Of a DNA stretch of 34,015 bases, positions 8,517 to 17,643 are shown one piece after another. The stretch lies in the NCBI RefSeq assembly GCF_013362045.1, contig NZ_JABFWW010000093.1, forward strand, positions 1-34,015, in the 5' to 3' direction. Origin of the DNA: Frateuria sp. (GTDB lineage: Bacteria; Pseudomonadota; Gammaproteobacteria; Xanthomonadales; Rhodanobacteraceae). A model generated the notes under the pieces. The model did no database searches. It was not told the origin of the DNA and saw only the letters and a list, made by a program, of their open reading frames with translations. The stretch's first letter is position 1; the number at the start of each line of letters is the position of its first letter. The translations under genes were made by a program, and so were the position numbers.

Positions 8517-8870
8517 CTACTTGCCGAACAGCTTCTTGAAGCCATTGTCGGTGAAGCCCACGCTCACCGAGCCATCGTCCCGCACCACCACCGGCCGGCG
8601 CACCAGCGCGGGATATTCCTTCAGCAGCAGCGTCCACTCCGGGTCGCTGTCCGGGTTCTTGCGCTGCGGCAGCAGGTTGCGCCAGGTGGTGCCGGCCTTG
8701 TTGACCAGCTTCTCCCAGCCGCCCAGCTGCTGCGCCCAGGCCTTGAGCGTGGCCGCCGGTACCGGATCTGCGCGGTAATCGACGAAGTCGTGCGGCACCT
8801 CGAAGCGGGCGAGCCAGTTGCGCGCCTTCTTGCAGGTGTCGCAGTTGGGTAGGCCGTAGAGGGTGGTCAT
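8517..8870 (-). CDS. ArsC-family reductase (YffB/Spx-like thioredoxin fold)
   Basis: A 117-residue protein that opens [20 protein letters not shown], with Cys10 at the ArsC/Spx catalytic position and a second Cys13 forming CxxC. The remaining sequence ([47 protein letters not shown]) matches the YffB subgroup. This subgroup has the arsenate-reductase fold but is not a proven arsenate reductase; glutathione-dependent thiol chemistry is the usual suggestion. The location directly upstream of dapE is the same as for yffB in E. coli. Its ATG overlaps the stop of the upstream membrane protein (ATGA), indicating coupled translation. Confidence 0.88.
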   Translation of the reverse strand: MTTLYGLPNCDTCKKARNWLARFEVPHDFVDYRADPVPAATLKAWAQQLGGWEKLVNKAGTTWRNLLPQRKNPDSDPEWTLLLKEYPALVRRPVVVRDDGSVSVGFTDNGFKKLFGK

Positions 8871-9334
8871 GTGCGGCGCTCCAGACGTGCCGCATCGACG
8901 CGGCGGATCAGGTTTTCGGCGATGGCATTGCGTGCAAACGGATTCAGCTGGAACGTCTTCATACGCGGAATGAATGTAATTTCGTCGCCGAAATCGCCGG
9001 GCGTGCGCAGGCGAAGCGTCAGCCGCCTGGGGCTGGTGGCTTGGCTCATGCTTACGTTCATCACGTCGGTCAGTGGCACGCGCCGTTCGACGGATCCCTT
9101 GCGCACCAGCAGATAACCGCCGCCGTCGCGCACTTCGTCGGCCAGGTCCCAGACCAGCTTGCGAAAGAGGAAATAGCCGAAAATCATCATGAGCAGCGGC
9201 TGGATGACGAATATCGGTTGGCGCTGGACACCATGGAGGAGGCCTACAACCAGGAACACCGTCAGGAATGCGAACCAGAATCCCGGGAAAACGACCTTGA
9301 AGAAGAACGTGCCGCCGTAAGAAATCTTTTCCAT
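8867..9334 (-). CDS. Hypothetical two-helix membrane protein, possible bacterial PH-like domain
   Basis: A 155-residue protein I do not recognise by name. Residues about 9-35 and 40-62 are two hydrophobic helices (around [20 protein letters not shown] and [18 protein letters not shown]). A soluble C-terminal part follows, rich in alternating strands ([40 protein letters not shown]). This layout, two membrane helices and then a strand-rich domain with a xxVPLxDVxxV segment, resembles small membrane proteins carrying a bacterial PH-like domain, but I cannot assign a function. It is inserted between dapD (24-base gap) and the arsC-like gene (4-base overlap), so it is co-transcribed with the dap genes. 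Confidence 0.75.
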   Translation of the reverse strand: MEKISYGGTFFFKVVFPGFWFAFLTVFLVVGLLHGVQRQPIFVIQPLLMMIFGYFLFRKLVWDLADEVRDGGGYLLVRKGSVERRVPLTDVMNVSMSQATSPRRLTLRLRTPGDFGDEITFIPRMKTFQLNPFARNAIAENLIRRVDAARLERRT

Positions 9335-9358
9335 TCCCAGGGTCTCCGTGGCTTCACT

Positions 9359-10186
<828 letters not shown>

Positions 10187-10477
10187 GGGTGGTCCGTCTG
10201 CAAAAACGTCGCGCAACGCGGCGCGGGACGGGCAAGTATACGGAGGGCGGCACTGCCGCGCGCCCGATTCCGGTGCCGGCCGCAGCCCACCGAACTCGTC
10301 CTTCCGCCGTACGCTGCACCCGTTCGAACCTGCCCGGTGCCGGAGGGAGCCTGAGGCGGCCGCTTCGCGTGACGGCCGGCTCAAGTTGGCCACTCACCCG
10401 CCGATTACCAGACGCCCCGCACCGTGCCGCCGGGCGGCGGACCACGCGGGTGGGTGGGGACGGCAGGAAGGGGAGCC
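10187..10477. other. Divergent intergenic region, dapD / HD-GYP gene
   Basis: 291 bases separate the two divergent starts. Apart from the TATACT element for dapD, I see no conserved RNA, repeat or clear promoter for the plus-strand gene. The last bases before that gene carry AAGGGGAG, a strong ribosome binding site. Open frames crossing this interval look like GC-driven extensions of the neighbours. Confidence 0.5.
10235..10240 (-). promoter_or_regulatory. Candidate -10 element for the dapD unit
   Basis: TATACT on the minus strand, one mismatch from the sigma-70 -10 consensus, 48 bases upstream of the dapD start. No good -35 hexamer is visible at 16-18 bases, so this is a candidate only. Confidence 0.45.
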
Positions 10478-11593
10478 ATGCCACGGCGTCCGATCGACCC
10501 GGCCGAGATCATGGTCGGACAACCCCTGCGCTTCAATGCCTATGACGCCAGGGGCAAGCTCCTGATGCGCCTGGGGCAGATGATCGAAAGCGAGGGCCAG
10601 TTGGAAAAGTTGCTCGAACACGGGATCTTCTACGGTTCGGAGGAAGAATGCCGTGCGCCTTTCCTGCCGCCGGCGCCCTCGCCGCTGGCGCTGGTGCTGG
10701 AAGCGCGCGAGCAGTTGCAGGCGTTGCTGACCAACGCTGCGCCGGCAGACTTTTCCGGCGCGCTGGCAGCCATCGTCGAGCAGGTGCGCGAGGCCTGCCG
10801 GCGCAATCCCGACGTGGCGCTGGCCAGCATCCTGCTGTGCCGCGAAGGTCCCTACGGCACGCGCCATGCGGTCAACACCGCGATCGCCTGCCAGCTCACC
10901 GGCACCGCGATGGCGCTGGAGCCCGCCGAACTGGCGGCCACCGTGTCCGCGGCGCTGACCATGAACATCGGCATGTTCGAACTGCACGACCAGCTGGTCG
11001 CACTGGAAGGGCCACTGTCGGACGACCAGCACGCCGCGGTGCGCGCGCACTGCCTGCTGGGCGTGGCGCGGCTGCGCGACCATGGCATCACCAGTGCCGC
11101 CTGGCTCAATGCCGTGCGCGACCACCACGAACGCGCCGACGGCAGCGGCTACCCGGGCGGCAAGATGGGCGAAGAGATCGGCCGGCCGGCGCGCCTGCTC
11201 GCGCTGGCGGACGTCTATTGCGCGCGGGTCTCGGGCCGCGACTACCGGCCGCCGCTGCAGCCGACGCTGGCGCTGCGCTGGCTGTTCCTCAACGAAGGGG
11301 CGGCGCTGGACGAACGGCTCGCCCGCCTGTTCATCAAGACCCTGGGCATCTACCCGCCCGGCACCGGCGTGCGCTTGCGCAGCGGCTCCATCGCCATGGT
11401 GATCCAGCGCGGACCGGCCGGCCACCAGCCGGTGGTCGCCTCGCTCACCACCCACGACGGCCTGCGCGTGGGTGCGCCGATCCGCCGCCGCGGCGACGTC
11501 GAGATGCACCAAGTGAGCGAAGTGGTCGACCTGGCCGCGCTGGGCATCGAGGCGGACATGGCCGCGTTGTGGGGCACCGACGCGCACGCCTGA
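10478..11593 (+). CDS. HD-GYP domain protein with degenerate HD site, probably not an active phosphodiesterase
   Basis: A 371-residue protein with a ribosome site AAGGGGAG two bases before the ATG. Residues 1-55 form a short N-terminal domain (IMVGQPLRFNAYDARGKLLM). Residues about 115-300 form an HD-GYP domain. H130, H191, the pair H216-H217 in DHHERADGSGYPGG, and D245 in LALADVYCARVSG occupy the expected metal-ligand positions. The HDxGK motif, however, reads MNIGM (M162, N163, M166), so the His and Asp of the HD dyad and the following Lys are all replaced. HD-GYP enzymes normally hydrolyse cyclic di-GMP; this one more likely binds a nucleotide or a partner protein, or is a scaffold. It is a single gene, divergent from dapD and convergent with glnD. 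Confidence 0.85.
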   Translation: MPRRPIDPAEIMVGQPLRFNAYDARGKLLMRLGQMIESEGQLEKLLEHGIFYGSEEECRAPFLPPAPSPLALVLEAREQLQALLTNAAPADFSGALAAIVEQVREACRRNPDVALASILLCREGPYGTRHAVNTAIACQLTGTAMALEPAELAATVSAALTMNIGMFELHDQLVALEGPLSDDQHAAVRAHCLLGVARLRDHGITSAAWLNAVRDHHERADGSGYPGGKMGEEIGRPARLLALADVYCARVSGRDYRPPLQPTLALRWLFLNEGAALDERLARLFIKTLGIYPPGTGVRLRSGSIAMVIQRGPAGHQPVVASLTTHDGLRVGAPIRRRGDVEMHQVSEVVDLAALGIEADMAALWGTDAHA

Positions 11594-11663
11594 GCGGGAG
11601 ACCCTGAGCGCCGCCGCATCGCGCTCCGGCCGCCACCGCCCGCCACCGCCCGGCCGCTGCCGC

Positions 11664-14306
11664 TCAGCGCTGCCCCAGCCGCGCCAGCAGTGCCTGGCGC
11701 AACCGTTCCTGCTGGCTCTCGTCCAATGGCGCGTCATGGCGGTCGGTAAGCTGGAAGAAGTCCTCCACCCGCTCGCCAAAGGTGGCGATGCGCGCGTCGT
11801 GCACGCGCACCTGCGCCTCGACCATCGCCTGCGCCACCGCGGCGAGCAGGCCCGGGCGATCGGTACAGACCAGGGCCAGCTGGGTGCGCCCGCCGGCAGC
11901 GTGGAAGCCGACGCGGGGCGTCATCTGGAAATGCTTCAACTGGCGTGACGTGCTGCGCCGGACGGGATGCACCGGTACCGTCTGCGCCAGCGCACGCCCA
12001 AGGCGTTGCTGCAGTTCCTCCGCGCGCGCCGGCGTGGCCGGCTGCTGCGTCTCGGTGTCCAGCAGCAGGAAGGTGTCCTGCGCCATGCCGCGCGGGGAAA
12101 CCAGCACGCGCGCCTCCACCACCGACAGGCGCAGGCGGTCCAGCATCGCAGTCACGGCGGCAAACAGGCCGTCGCGGTCGGGGGTGTGGACGAACAGCTC
12201 GGTGGTGCCGCGCACCGACAGCGGATGCACGGCGATCAGCGACGGCGCGCCGCCCGCGCGCAGGATCGCCGCGGTCTGCCAGGCGATCTGCTCGGGCCGG
12301 TGGCGCAGGAAGCTGGCCTGCGGGAAGTCGGTCCACACGCGCATCACCGCGGTCGCATCGAAGCCGTCGGCTTCGAGCAGCGGCAACGCGTATTCCTGGC
12401 ATTCGCGCACCCGGGTGGCGGCGTCGCGCGGCAGTTCGACGTCGCTGCGCAGCGCATAGCGGGTGGCGCTGTACAGGTCGGCCAGCAGGCGGTCCTTCCA
12501 GCCGTTCCAGAGCTTGGGACTGGTGCCGGTGATGTCGGCGATGGTGAGGAGATACAGCTGGCCCAGTTGCTCGCGGTTCTCCACCACGTCGGCGAAGCGC
12601 GCGACCACGTCCGGGTCGGTGATGTCCTGGCGCTGCGCGGTGACGCTCATCAGCAGGTGGTGGCGCACCAGCCAGGCCACGCGCTCGACGTCGTTGGGCG
12701 GCAGGCCGAGCCGGGTGCAGAACGCGCGCGCCTCCTCCTCGCCCAGTACCGAATGGTCGCCGCCGCGGCCCTTGGCGATGTCGTGGAACAGCGCGGCCAG
12801 CAGCAGCACCTCGGGCGTGGGCAAGGTCGGCCAGATCTCGCTCGCCAGCGGGAACTCCGCCTGCGCGGCCGGATCGGCGAAACGCGCCACGTTGTGCAGC
12901 ACGCGCAAGGTGTGTTCGTCCACCGTGTAGACGTGGAACAGGTCGTACTGCATGCGCCCGAACACGCGGCCGAACGCAGGCAGGATCGCCGCCAGCAGGC
13001 CGTGCCGGTTCATCCGCCACAGCGCATCGACCGCACGCGCGCCCTGGCGCAGCAGGCGCAGGAAGGCCGCCAGCACGGCCGGATCGTCGGCCAGCCTGCC
13101 GTCGTGCAGCGCGGTGGCCTGGTGGATGCGGCGCATGGTGTCCGCGGTGAAGCCGACGATGCCCGGCTCGCCCAGGCGCACGGCAAAGGCCTGCACCAGC
13201 GCCGCGGGCTCGCGCACGAACAGTTCCGGATCGCGCGCAGCCAGCCGCTTGCCGAAGCGCAGGAAATGTTCGCCCACGGGCACGGGCAACTGCGGCGCCT
13301 CGAGCATTTCCTCGAAGCGCTCGATGATCTGCACGCCCAGGCGCTCGACCTGGCTCGCGGCGCGGTAGTAGCCCTGCATGAACTGCTCCACGCCCAGATT
13401 GGTGGCGTGCTCGTCGACGAAGCCCAGCCGCGCCGCCAGCGCGCGCTGGTAGTCGAACAACAGCCGCTCCTCCGCGCGGCCGGCCTCCAGGTGCAGGGCG
13501 TAGCGGTAGCGGCGCAGGGTCGCTTCGGACTGCTCCAGCGTGGCGCGCTCGGCCGGATCGAGCAGGCCTTCGCCGGCCATCGCCTCGAAGCCTTCCGCAT
13601 GCGCGAGGCGGCGCCCGAGCCAGCGCAGCGCGTCGAGCGTGCGCAGGCCGCCTGGGCCCTCCTTGATGTTGGGCTCCAGGTTGTAGGCGGTGTCGTCATG
13701 GCGCGCGTGGCGGGCGTCGCGCTCGGCCAGGCGCACGGCCAGGTAGGCGGCCGGCGGCCACAGTGCCGGGTCGTCGACGATGGCGCGCAGGGCCGCGTCC
13801 ATTGCCGGATCGCCGGCCAGGCGGCGCGCATCCAGCAGGCTGGTGAACACGCTGGCCTCCTGCGCCGCCAGCCCACGGCACTGCAGCGGATCGCGCACCG
13901 CGTGGCCGACCTTCAGGCCGACGTCCCACAGCGTGGCGAAACATTGCTCCAGCGCGCGCAGCCGGGCCGGTTGCGCCTCGCGCACCAGCGCCAGCAGATC
14001 GACGTCCGAATGGGGAAACAGGAGGCCGCGGCCGAAGCCGCCGACGGCGAACAGCGCGGCGCCTTCGACCTCGCCCAGGCAGGCCGTCCACACGTGCGCG
14101 ACGACGCGCCCGACCGCTTCGCCACGGCGCCTGGCCAGCGCCCCGGCATCGGCGCCGTCGCGGAAGGCGGTGGCGAGCGCGCGGTCGATGTCCTCGAGCA
14201 GTTGCCGCAACGCGCGTCGGGCTTCCGCCGAGACGCCCGAACGCGGCACGGCCGGCGGCAGGCGCGGCAGCGGAGGGAGCGCGGGGCGGATGGGGTCGGC
14301 GGTCAC
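11664..14306 (-). CDS. glnD: [Protein-PII] uridylyltransferase / uridylyl-removing enzyme
   Basis: An 880-residue bifunctional nitrogen sensor that uridylylates PII proteins when glutamine is low and removes the UMP when it is high. The nucleotidyltransferase site is seen at residues 85-103 (FAVGGFGRGLLFPHSDVDLL: GG-G-R and SDVD). The UR activity lies in the HD domain with H508-D509 in LFHDIAKGRGGDHS. Two C-terminal ACT domains for glutamine sensing begin near FVHTPDRDGLFAAVTAMLDR and ALVCTDRPGLLAAVAQAMVE. The start is GTG, giving MTADPIRPALPPLP; no better ATG precedes the fold. It lies downstream of map on the same strand, as in Pseudomonas and relatives, about 195 bases after it, and converges with the HD-GYP gene. 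Confidence 0.97.
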   Translation of the reverse strand: MTADPIRPALPPLPRLPPAVPRSGVSAEARRALRQLLEDIDRALATAFRDGADAGALARRRGEAVGRVVAHVWTACLGEVEGAALFAVGGFGRGLLFPHSDVDLLALVREAQPARLRALEQCFATLWDVGLKVGHAVRDPLQCRGLAAQEASVFTSLLDARRLAGDPAMDAALRAIVDDPALWPPAAYLAVRLAERDARHARHDDTAYNLEPNIKEGPGGLRTLDALRWLGRRLAHAEGFEAMAGEGLLDPAERATLEQSEATLRRYRYALHLEAGRAEERLLFDYQRALAARLGFVDEHATNLGVEQFMQGYYRAASQVERLGVQIIERFEEMLEAPQLPVPVGEHFLRFGKRLAARDPELFVREPAALVQAFAVRLGEPGIVGFTADTMRRIHQATALHDGRLADDPAVLAAFLRLLRQGARAVDALWRMNRHGLLAAILPAFGRVFGRMQYDLFHVYTVDEHTLRVLHNVARFADPAAQAEFPLASEIWPTLPTPEVLLLAALFHDIAKGRGGDHSVLGEEEARAFCTRLGLPPNDVERVAWLVRHHLLMSVTAQRQDITDPDVVARFADVVENREQLGQLYLLTIADITGTSPKLWNGWKDRLLADLYSATRYALRSDVELPRDAATRVRECQEYALPLLEADGFDATAVMRVWTDFPQASFLRHRPEQIAWQTAAILRAGGAPSLIAVHPLSVRGTTELFVHTPDRDGLFAAVTAMLDRLRLSVVEARVLVSPRGMAQDTFLLLDTETQQPATPARAEELQQRLGRALAQTVPVHPVRRSTSRQLKHFQMTPRVGFHAAGGRTQLALVCTDRPGLLAAVAQAMVEAQVRVHDARIATFGERVEDFFQLTDRHDAPLDESQQERLRQALLARLGQR

Positions 14307-14363
14307 GGCAGCTCAGTTCACCGGATAGGCCAGCTTATATGCCTGTCACGCGGCACCGGAACG

Positions 14364-14456
14364 GCCCTTCGACTTCGCTGCGCTACGCTCGGGGCGAACG
14401 GGCTGAGGTTGACCGTTCGCCCTGAGCGTAGGCCCGCAGGGCCGTAGTCGAAGGGC
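14364..14456. repeat. Long imperfect palindromic intergenic repeat
   Basis: The left arm at 14364-14401 begins GCCCTTCGACTTCG and ends GGGGCGAACGG. The right arm at 14413-14456 begins CCGTTCGCCCTGAGCGTAG and ends AGTCGAAGGGC. The arms are reverse complements with a small extra insertion in the right one, around an 11-base loop. The core (CTACGCTC, GGGCGAACGG) is typical of REP-like repeats common in GC-rich proteobacteria. It lies between map and glnD, where the hairpin could slow or end transcription from map. Confidence 0.75.
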
Positions 14457-14501
14457 ACGCGTGGAAGCCGAACGTACGGGCAACCGTCAGTTGCCGTGCA
14501 C

Positions 14502-15266
14502 TCACGCATCCGGCCAGGGCGTCAGGATCTCGAAACCGTCGTCGGTCACCGCCACGGTGTGTTCCCACTGCGCGGAGAGCGAGTGGTCCTTGGTGACCAC
14601 CGTCCAGCCGTCCGGCAGCTGCTTGGTCTGCGGCTTGCCGGCGTTGATCATCGGCTCGACGGTGAAGGTCATGCCCTTCTTCAGTTCCACGCCGGTGCCG
14701 GGCTTGCCGTAGTGCAGCACCTGCGGCTCGTCGTGGTAGACCTTGCCGATGCCGTGGCCGCAGTACTCGCGCACCACCGAGAAGCCGGCCGCCTCGGCGT
14801 GCTTCTGGATGGCGTGGCCGATGTCGCCCAGCGTCGCGCCCGGGCGCACCGCGCCGATGCCGCGCATCATCGCCTCGTAGGTGGTGTCCACCAGGCGTTT
14901 GGCCAATACCGAGGGCGTCCCGACGAAGTACATGCGGCTGGTGTCGCCGTGCCAACCATCCTTGATGACGGTGACGTCCAGATTGATGATGTCGCCGTCC
15001 TTGAGCACCTTGCCCGGCGTCGGAATGCCATGGCAGATCACGTGGTTGACCGTGGTGCACAGGGTCTTGGGAAAGCCGTTGTAGCCCACGTTGGCGGGCA
15101 CGGCCTTCTGCACGTTGACGATGTGCTCGTAGGCGATGCGGTCCAGGTCCTCGGTGGTGACGCCGGGCTTGACGTGCTCCTTGAGCAACGCCAGCACTTC
15201 GGCCGCCAGCTTGCCGGCGACGCGCATGCCTTCGAGGTCCTGGGGAGATTTGAGGGTGATGGCCAT
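14502..15266 (-). CDS. map: Type I methionine aminopeptidase
   Basis: A 254-residue enzyme that removes the initiator methionine from nascent proteins. All metal ligands fall at the E. coli numbering: D97 and D108 ([18 protein letters not shown]), H171 (GHGIGK), E204 (FTVEPMIN), E235 (QWEHTVAV); H79 (VICHGIP) is also present. The start gives [20 protein letters not shown], normal for type Ia enzymes without an N-terminal extension. It is divergent from rpsB, an arrangement conserved in gammaproteobacteria, and the two genes share about 300 bases of control region. Confidence 0.97.
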   Translation of the reverse strand: MAITLKSPQDLEGMRVAGKLAAEVLALLKEHVKPGVTTEDLDRIAYEHIVNVQKAVPANVGYNGFPKTLCTTVNHVICHGIPTPGKVLKDGDIINLDVTVIKDGWHGDTSRMYFVGTPSVLAKRLVDTTYEAMMRGIGAVRPGATLGDIGHAIQKHAEAAGFSVVREYCGHGIGKVYHDEPQVLHYGKPGTGVELKKGMTFTVEPMINAGKPQTKQLPDGWTVVTKDHSLSAQWEHTVAVTDDGFEILTPWPDA

Positions 15267-15310
15267 GGAGTCCGCTTCGGAAGGGGCGGCAGCGCCCGTG
15301 CCGGGGCAAC

Positions 15311-15340
15311 TTGCCGCGAAGCCGGCGCGCCGGCTACAAT
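15311..15340 (+). promoter_or_regulatory. Sigma-70 promoter of rpsB-tsf
   Basis: The -35 is TTGCCG at 15311-15316 and the -10 is TACAAT at 15335-15340, with an 18-base spacer. Both hexamers are close to consensus in a very GC-rich background, and the promoter lies in the right place for a heavily transcribed ribosomal operon. The start would fall near 15347, giving a leader of about 220 bases. Confidence 0.75.
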
Positions 15341-15346
15341 TGCACG

Positions 15347-15566
15347 GTTTTGCAAGCCGTTGAAGTCCTTCGAGAAGGTCCGCGGCGCAAGACGAAACGG
15401 GATTGTAACCGCCTCGCGGTATCAAGCCCAACCAACGCCACACACGCATCGGCACCGCCTTCGGGGTGCCGCGGATCCGCCTTCCGGCGGCCGCGGTCGA
15501 AGCCGGGGATGCGTGGAGGTCCCAACCCCCGGGCCGTTCCGCGGCCCAACAATCAGGAATACCACC
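15347..15566 (+). promoter_or_regulatory. Structured rpsB leader, candidate S2 autoregulatory site
   Basis: An untranslated leader with three simple hairpins: CGGCAC/GTGCCG (15450-15455 with 15466-15471), CCGCC/GGCGG (15477-15481 with 15486-15490), and GGGCCG/CGGCCC (15531-15536 with 15542-15547). The last ends just before the ribosome site AGGA at 15555-15558. In E. coli the rpsB leader is the target of feedback control by protein S2, so a similar role is a reasonable inference. The boundaries and fold here are by eye. Confidence 0.5.
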
Positions 15567-16454
15567 ATGGCTCAAGTCACCATGCGCCAGATGCTCGAAG
15601 CTGGCGTGCATTTCGGTCACCAGACCCGCTACTGGAACCCGAAGATGGCCCCGTACATCTTCGGCGCGCGCGGCAAGATCCACATCATCAACCTCGAGAA
15701 GACCCTGCCGCTGTTCACCGACGCGATGAACTTCCTGTCGGGCCTGGCGCAGAAGCGCGGCACCGTCCTGTTCGTCGGCACCAAGCGCTCGGCCCGCGAA
15801 CCGCTGGCCGAAGAGGCCGCCCGCGCCGGCATGCCCTTCGTCACCGCCCGCTGGCTGGGCGGCATGCTGACCAACTTCCGCACCGTCAAGCAGTCGGTCG
15901 CCCGCCTGAAGGAACTGGAAGCGGCCGAGACCGACGGTTCGTTCGAGAAGCTGGTCAAGCACGAAGTGCTGGCCCTGCGCCGCGAGCGCGAAAAGCTTGA
16001 AAACTCCCTGGGCGGCATCAAGAACATGAATCGCCTGCCCGACGCGCTGTTCGTGGTCGACATCGGCCACGAGGACATCGCGGTGCAGGAAGCCAAGAAG
16101 CTCGGCATCCCGGTGGTCGCGGTCGTTGACACCAACTACAACCCGGAGCTGGTGGACTACGCCATCCCGGGCAACGACGACGCGATCCGCGCGATCCAGC
16201 TGTACGCCCGCGCCGCGGCCGACTCGATCCTGGAGGGCAAGGCTGCCGCTCCGGACGCCGCCCACGGCGACGCCAACGAGTTCGTCGAGCTGGACGAGGA
16301 AGGCAACCCCGTCGCCAAGGACGAGCGCAAGGCCGCCCCGGCGCGTCGCGAGCGCGACAGCCGTGGCCCGGCCCGCAAGGGCGCCGGCGCTCCGCGCGGT
16401 GGCCGCGATGGCGGTCGTGGCCGCGGTGGTCGCGAGCAGACCGACGCCGAGTAA
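15567..16454 (+). CDS. rpsB: 30S ribosomal protein S2
   Basis: A 295-residue protein of the small ribosomal subunit, needed for S1 binding. The core is standard: [72 protein letters not shown] and [20 protein letters not shown]. coli S2 is about 241 residues, so roughly 55 residues at the C-terminus are additional: an acidic stretch (about 237-253) followed by a basic Gly/Arg-rich tail (about 257-290) with [16 protein letters not shown]. The ribosome site AGGA lies eight bases before the ATG. It is the first gene of the rpsB-tsf operon, with a 60-base gap to tsf. Confidence 0.98.
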   Translation: MAQVTMRQMLEAGVHFGHQTRYWNPKMAPYIFGARGKIHIINLEKTLPLFTDAMNFLSGLAQKRGTVLFVGTKRSAREPLAEEAARAGMPFVTARWLGGMLTNFRTVKQSVARLKELEAAETDGSFEKLVKHEVLALRREREKLENSLGGIKNMNRLPDALFVVDIGHEDIAVQEAKKLGIPVVAVVDTNYNPELVDYAIPGNDDAIRAIQLYARAAADSILEGKAAAPDAAHGDANEFVELDEEGNPVAKDERKAAPARRERDSRGPARKGAGAPRGGRDGGRGRGGREQTDAE

Positions 16455-16514
16455 GCCTTTCACGCCGCCATGGCGGCATGGCCGCCATGGCGCACCAAGA
16501 TTCGAGGATTTGAG

Positions 16515-17399
16515 ATGAGCAATATCTCCGCACAACTGGTCAAGGAGCTGCGCGAGCGCTCCGGCGCCGGCATGATGGAATGCAAGAAGGCGCTGGTCGA
16601 GAACAACGGCGACATCGACGTGGCCATGGAATGGCTGCGCAAGTCGGGCCTGGCCAAGGCCGACAAGAAGGCCAGCCGCGTGGCCGCCGAAGGCCGCGTG
16701 GTGTCCGCGCAGAAGGACGGCAAGGCCGTGCTGGTCGAGATCAACTGCGAGACCGACTTCGTCGCCAAGGACGCCAGCTTCCTGAAGTTCACCGACACCG
16801 TCGCCGACGTGGCGCTGGAGTCGGGCGCCGCTGACGCCGCTGCGCTCAACGCCGCCGCTTTCCCGGGCGCGAGCAACGTGCAGGAAGCCGCCAAGGCGCT
16901 GATCGCCACCATCGGCGAGAAGATCGAAGTGCGCCGCATGGCCCGCGTCGAGACCGCCGACGGCAAGATCGGCAGCTACATCCACGGCGGCCGCATCGGC
17001 GTGCTGGTGTCGATCAAGGGCGGCTCCGAGGAGCTGGCCAAGGGCGTGGCGATGCACGTGGCGGCGATGAACCCGCCGTACGTGCGCGCCGAGGACGTGC
17101 CGGCCGACTTCATCGCCAAGGAGAAGGAGATCGCGCTGAGCCAGATGTCCGAGAAGGACAAGGCCAAGCCGGCCGAGATCCTGGAGAAGATCATCTCCGG
17201 CAAGATCAACAAGATCGTCTCGGAAGTCACCCTGCTCGGCCAGGCCTACGTGCTGGACACCAACATGACCGTGGCCGAGGCGCTGAAGAAGGAAGGCGCC
17301 GACGTGCAGACGGTGGTGCGCCTGGCCGTCGGCGAGGGCATCGAGAAGGTGGAAGAGGATTTCCACGCCGAAGTGATGAAGCAGGCGGGCCTGGCGTAA
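16515..17399 (+). CDS. tsf: Translation elongation factor Ts
   Basis: A 294-residue nucleotide-exchange factor that recycles EF-Tu from GDP to GTP form. The N-terminal UBA-like domain ([20 protein letters not shown]) is followed by the TDFVAKD exchange motif at about residues 80-86, two core subdomains ([36 protein letters not shown]) and the coiled-coil-type segment [19 protein letters not shown]. The start is fixed by GAGG seven bases upstream and the standard first residues. It follows rpsB in the same operon and ends 22 bases before a strong terminator. Confidence 0.98.
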   Translation: MSNISAQLVKELRERSGAGMMECKKALVENNGDIDVAMEWLRKSGLAKADKKASRVAAEGRVVSAQKDGKAVLVEINCETDFVAKDASFLKFTDTVADVALESGAADAAALNAAAFPGASNVQEAAKALIATIGEKIEVRRMARVETADGKIGSYIHGGRIGVLVSIKGGSEELAKGVAMHVAAMNPPYVRAEDVPADFIAKEKEIALSQMSEKDKAKPAEILEKIISGKINKIVSEVTLLGQAYVLDTNMTVAEALKKEGADVQTVVRLAVGEGIEKVEEDFHAEVMKQAGLA

Positions 17400-17421
17400 G
17401 CGCCATCCCTGTTTGCCCGGA

Positions 17422-17451
17422 AAGGCCGCGGGAAACCGCGGCCTTTTTTTT
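17422..17451 (+). terminator. Intrinsic terminator of rpsB-tsf
   Basis: The stem AAGGCCGCGG (17422-17431) pairs with CCGCGGCCTT (17436-17445) around a GAAA tetraloop, followed by an eight-T run at 17444-17451. This is a textbook Rho-independent terminator and separates rpsB-tsf from pyrH. Confidence 0.95.
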
Positions 17452-17584
17452 GCCTCCCCGCAAGACCGCCTCCCGTCCGCCCTTCGGGCGCCTTCCCCCG
17501 TGAAACGAGGGACGGATCAAGCGCACGGCGCGCCCACGTTCACCGGAAACCCGCATCGCGCGTGAACTGCAGCCGCGCCACGCC

Positions 17585-17613
17585 TGCCGGCCACCCCGCG
17601 CTGCCGCTACAAT
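17585..17613 (+). promoter_or_regulatory. Candidate promoter of pyrH
   Basis: TACAAT at 17608-17613 is a good -10 with the same GC-TACAAT context as the rpsB promoter. A weak -35 (TGCCGG, 17585-17590) is at 17 bases. The position after the tsf terminator and about 30 bases before the pyrH start supports it. Confidence 0.55.
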
Positions 17614-17643
17614 GCGCCGGTTTACCCACAATCCGGAGACCCC

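Noticed and set aside
10982-10990. An HD dipeptide (FELHD) in the HD-GYP protein as a possible relocated catalytic dyad
   Set aside because: It lies eight residues after the expected place, where normal proteins have the IPD segment, so it does not correspond to the metal-binding HD.
11625-11655. Tandem CGCCACCGCC repeats between the HD-GYP gene and glnD
   Set aside because: Only two short copies, easily explained by GC-rich simple sequence; no structure or second locus seen.
11967-14447. An 826-codon plus-strand open frame opposite glnD
   Set aside because: glnD on the minus strand shows all four domains; the plus-strand product has no motif and biased composition.
14502-17366. A 954-codon open frame on the minus strand across tsf, rpsB and map
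   Set aside because: Only its map portion is real. The rest is antisense to tsf and rpsB and stays open because of the strong GC3 bias of those genes.
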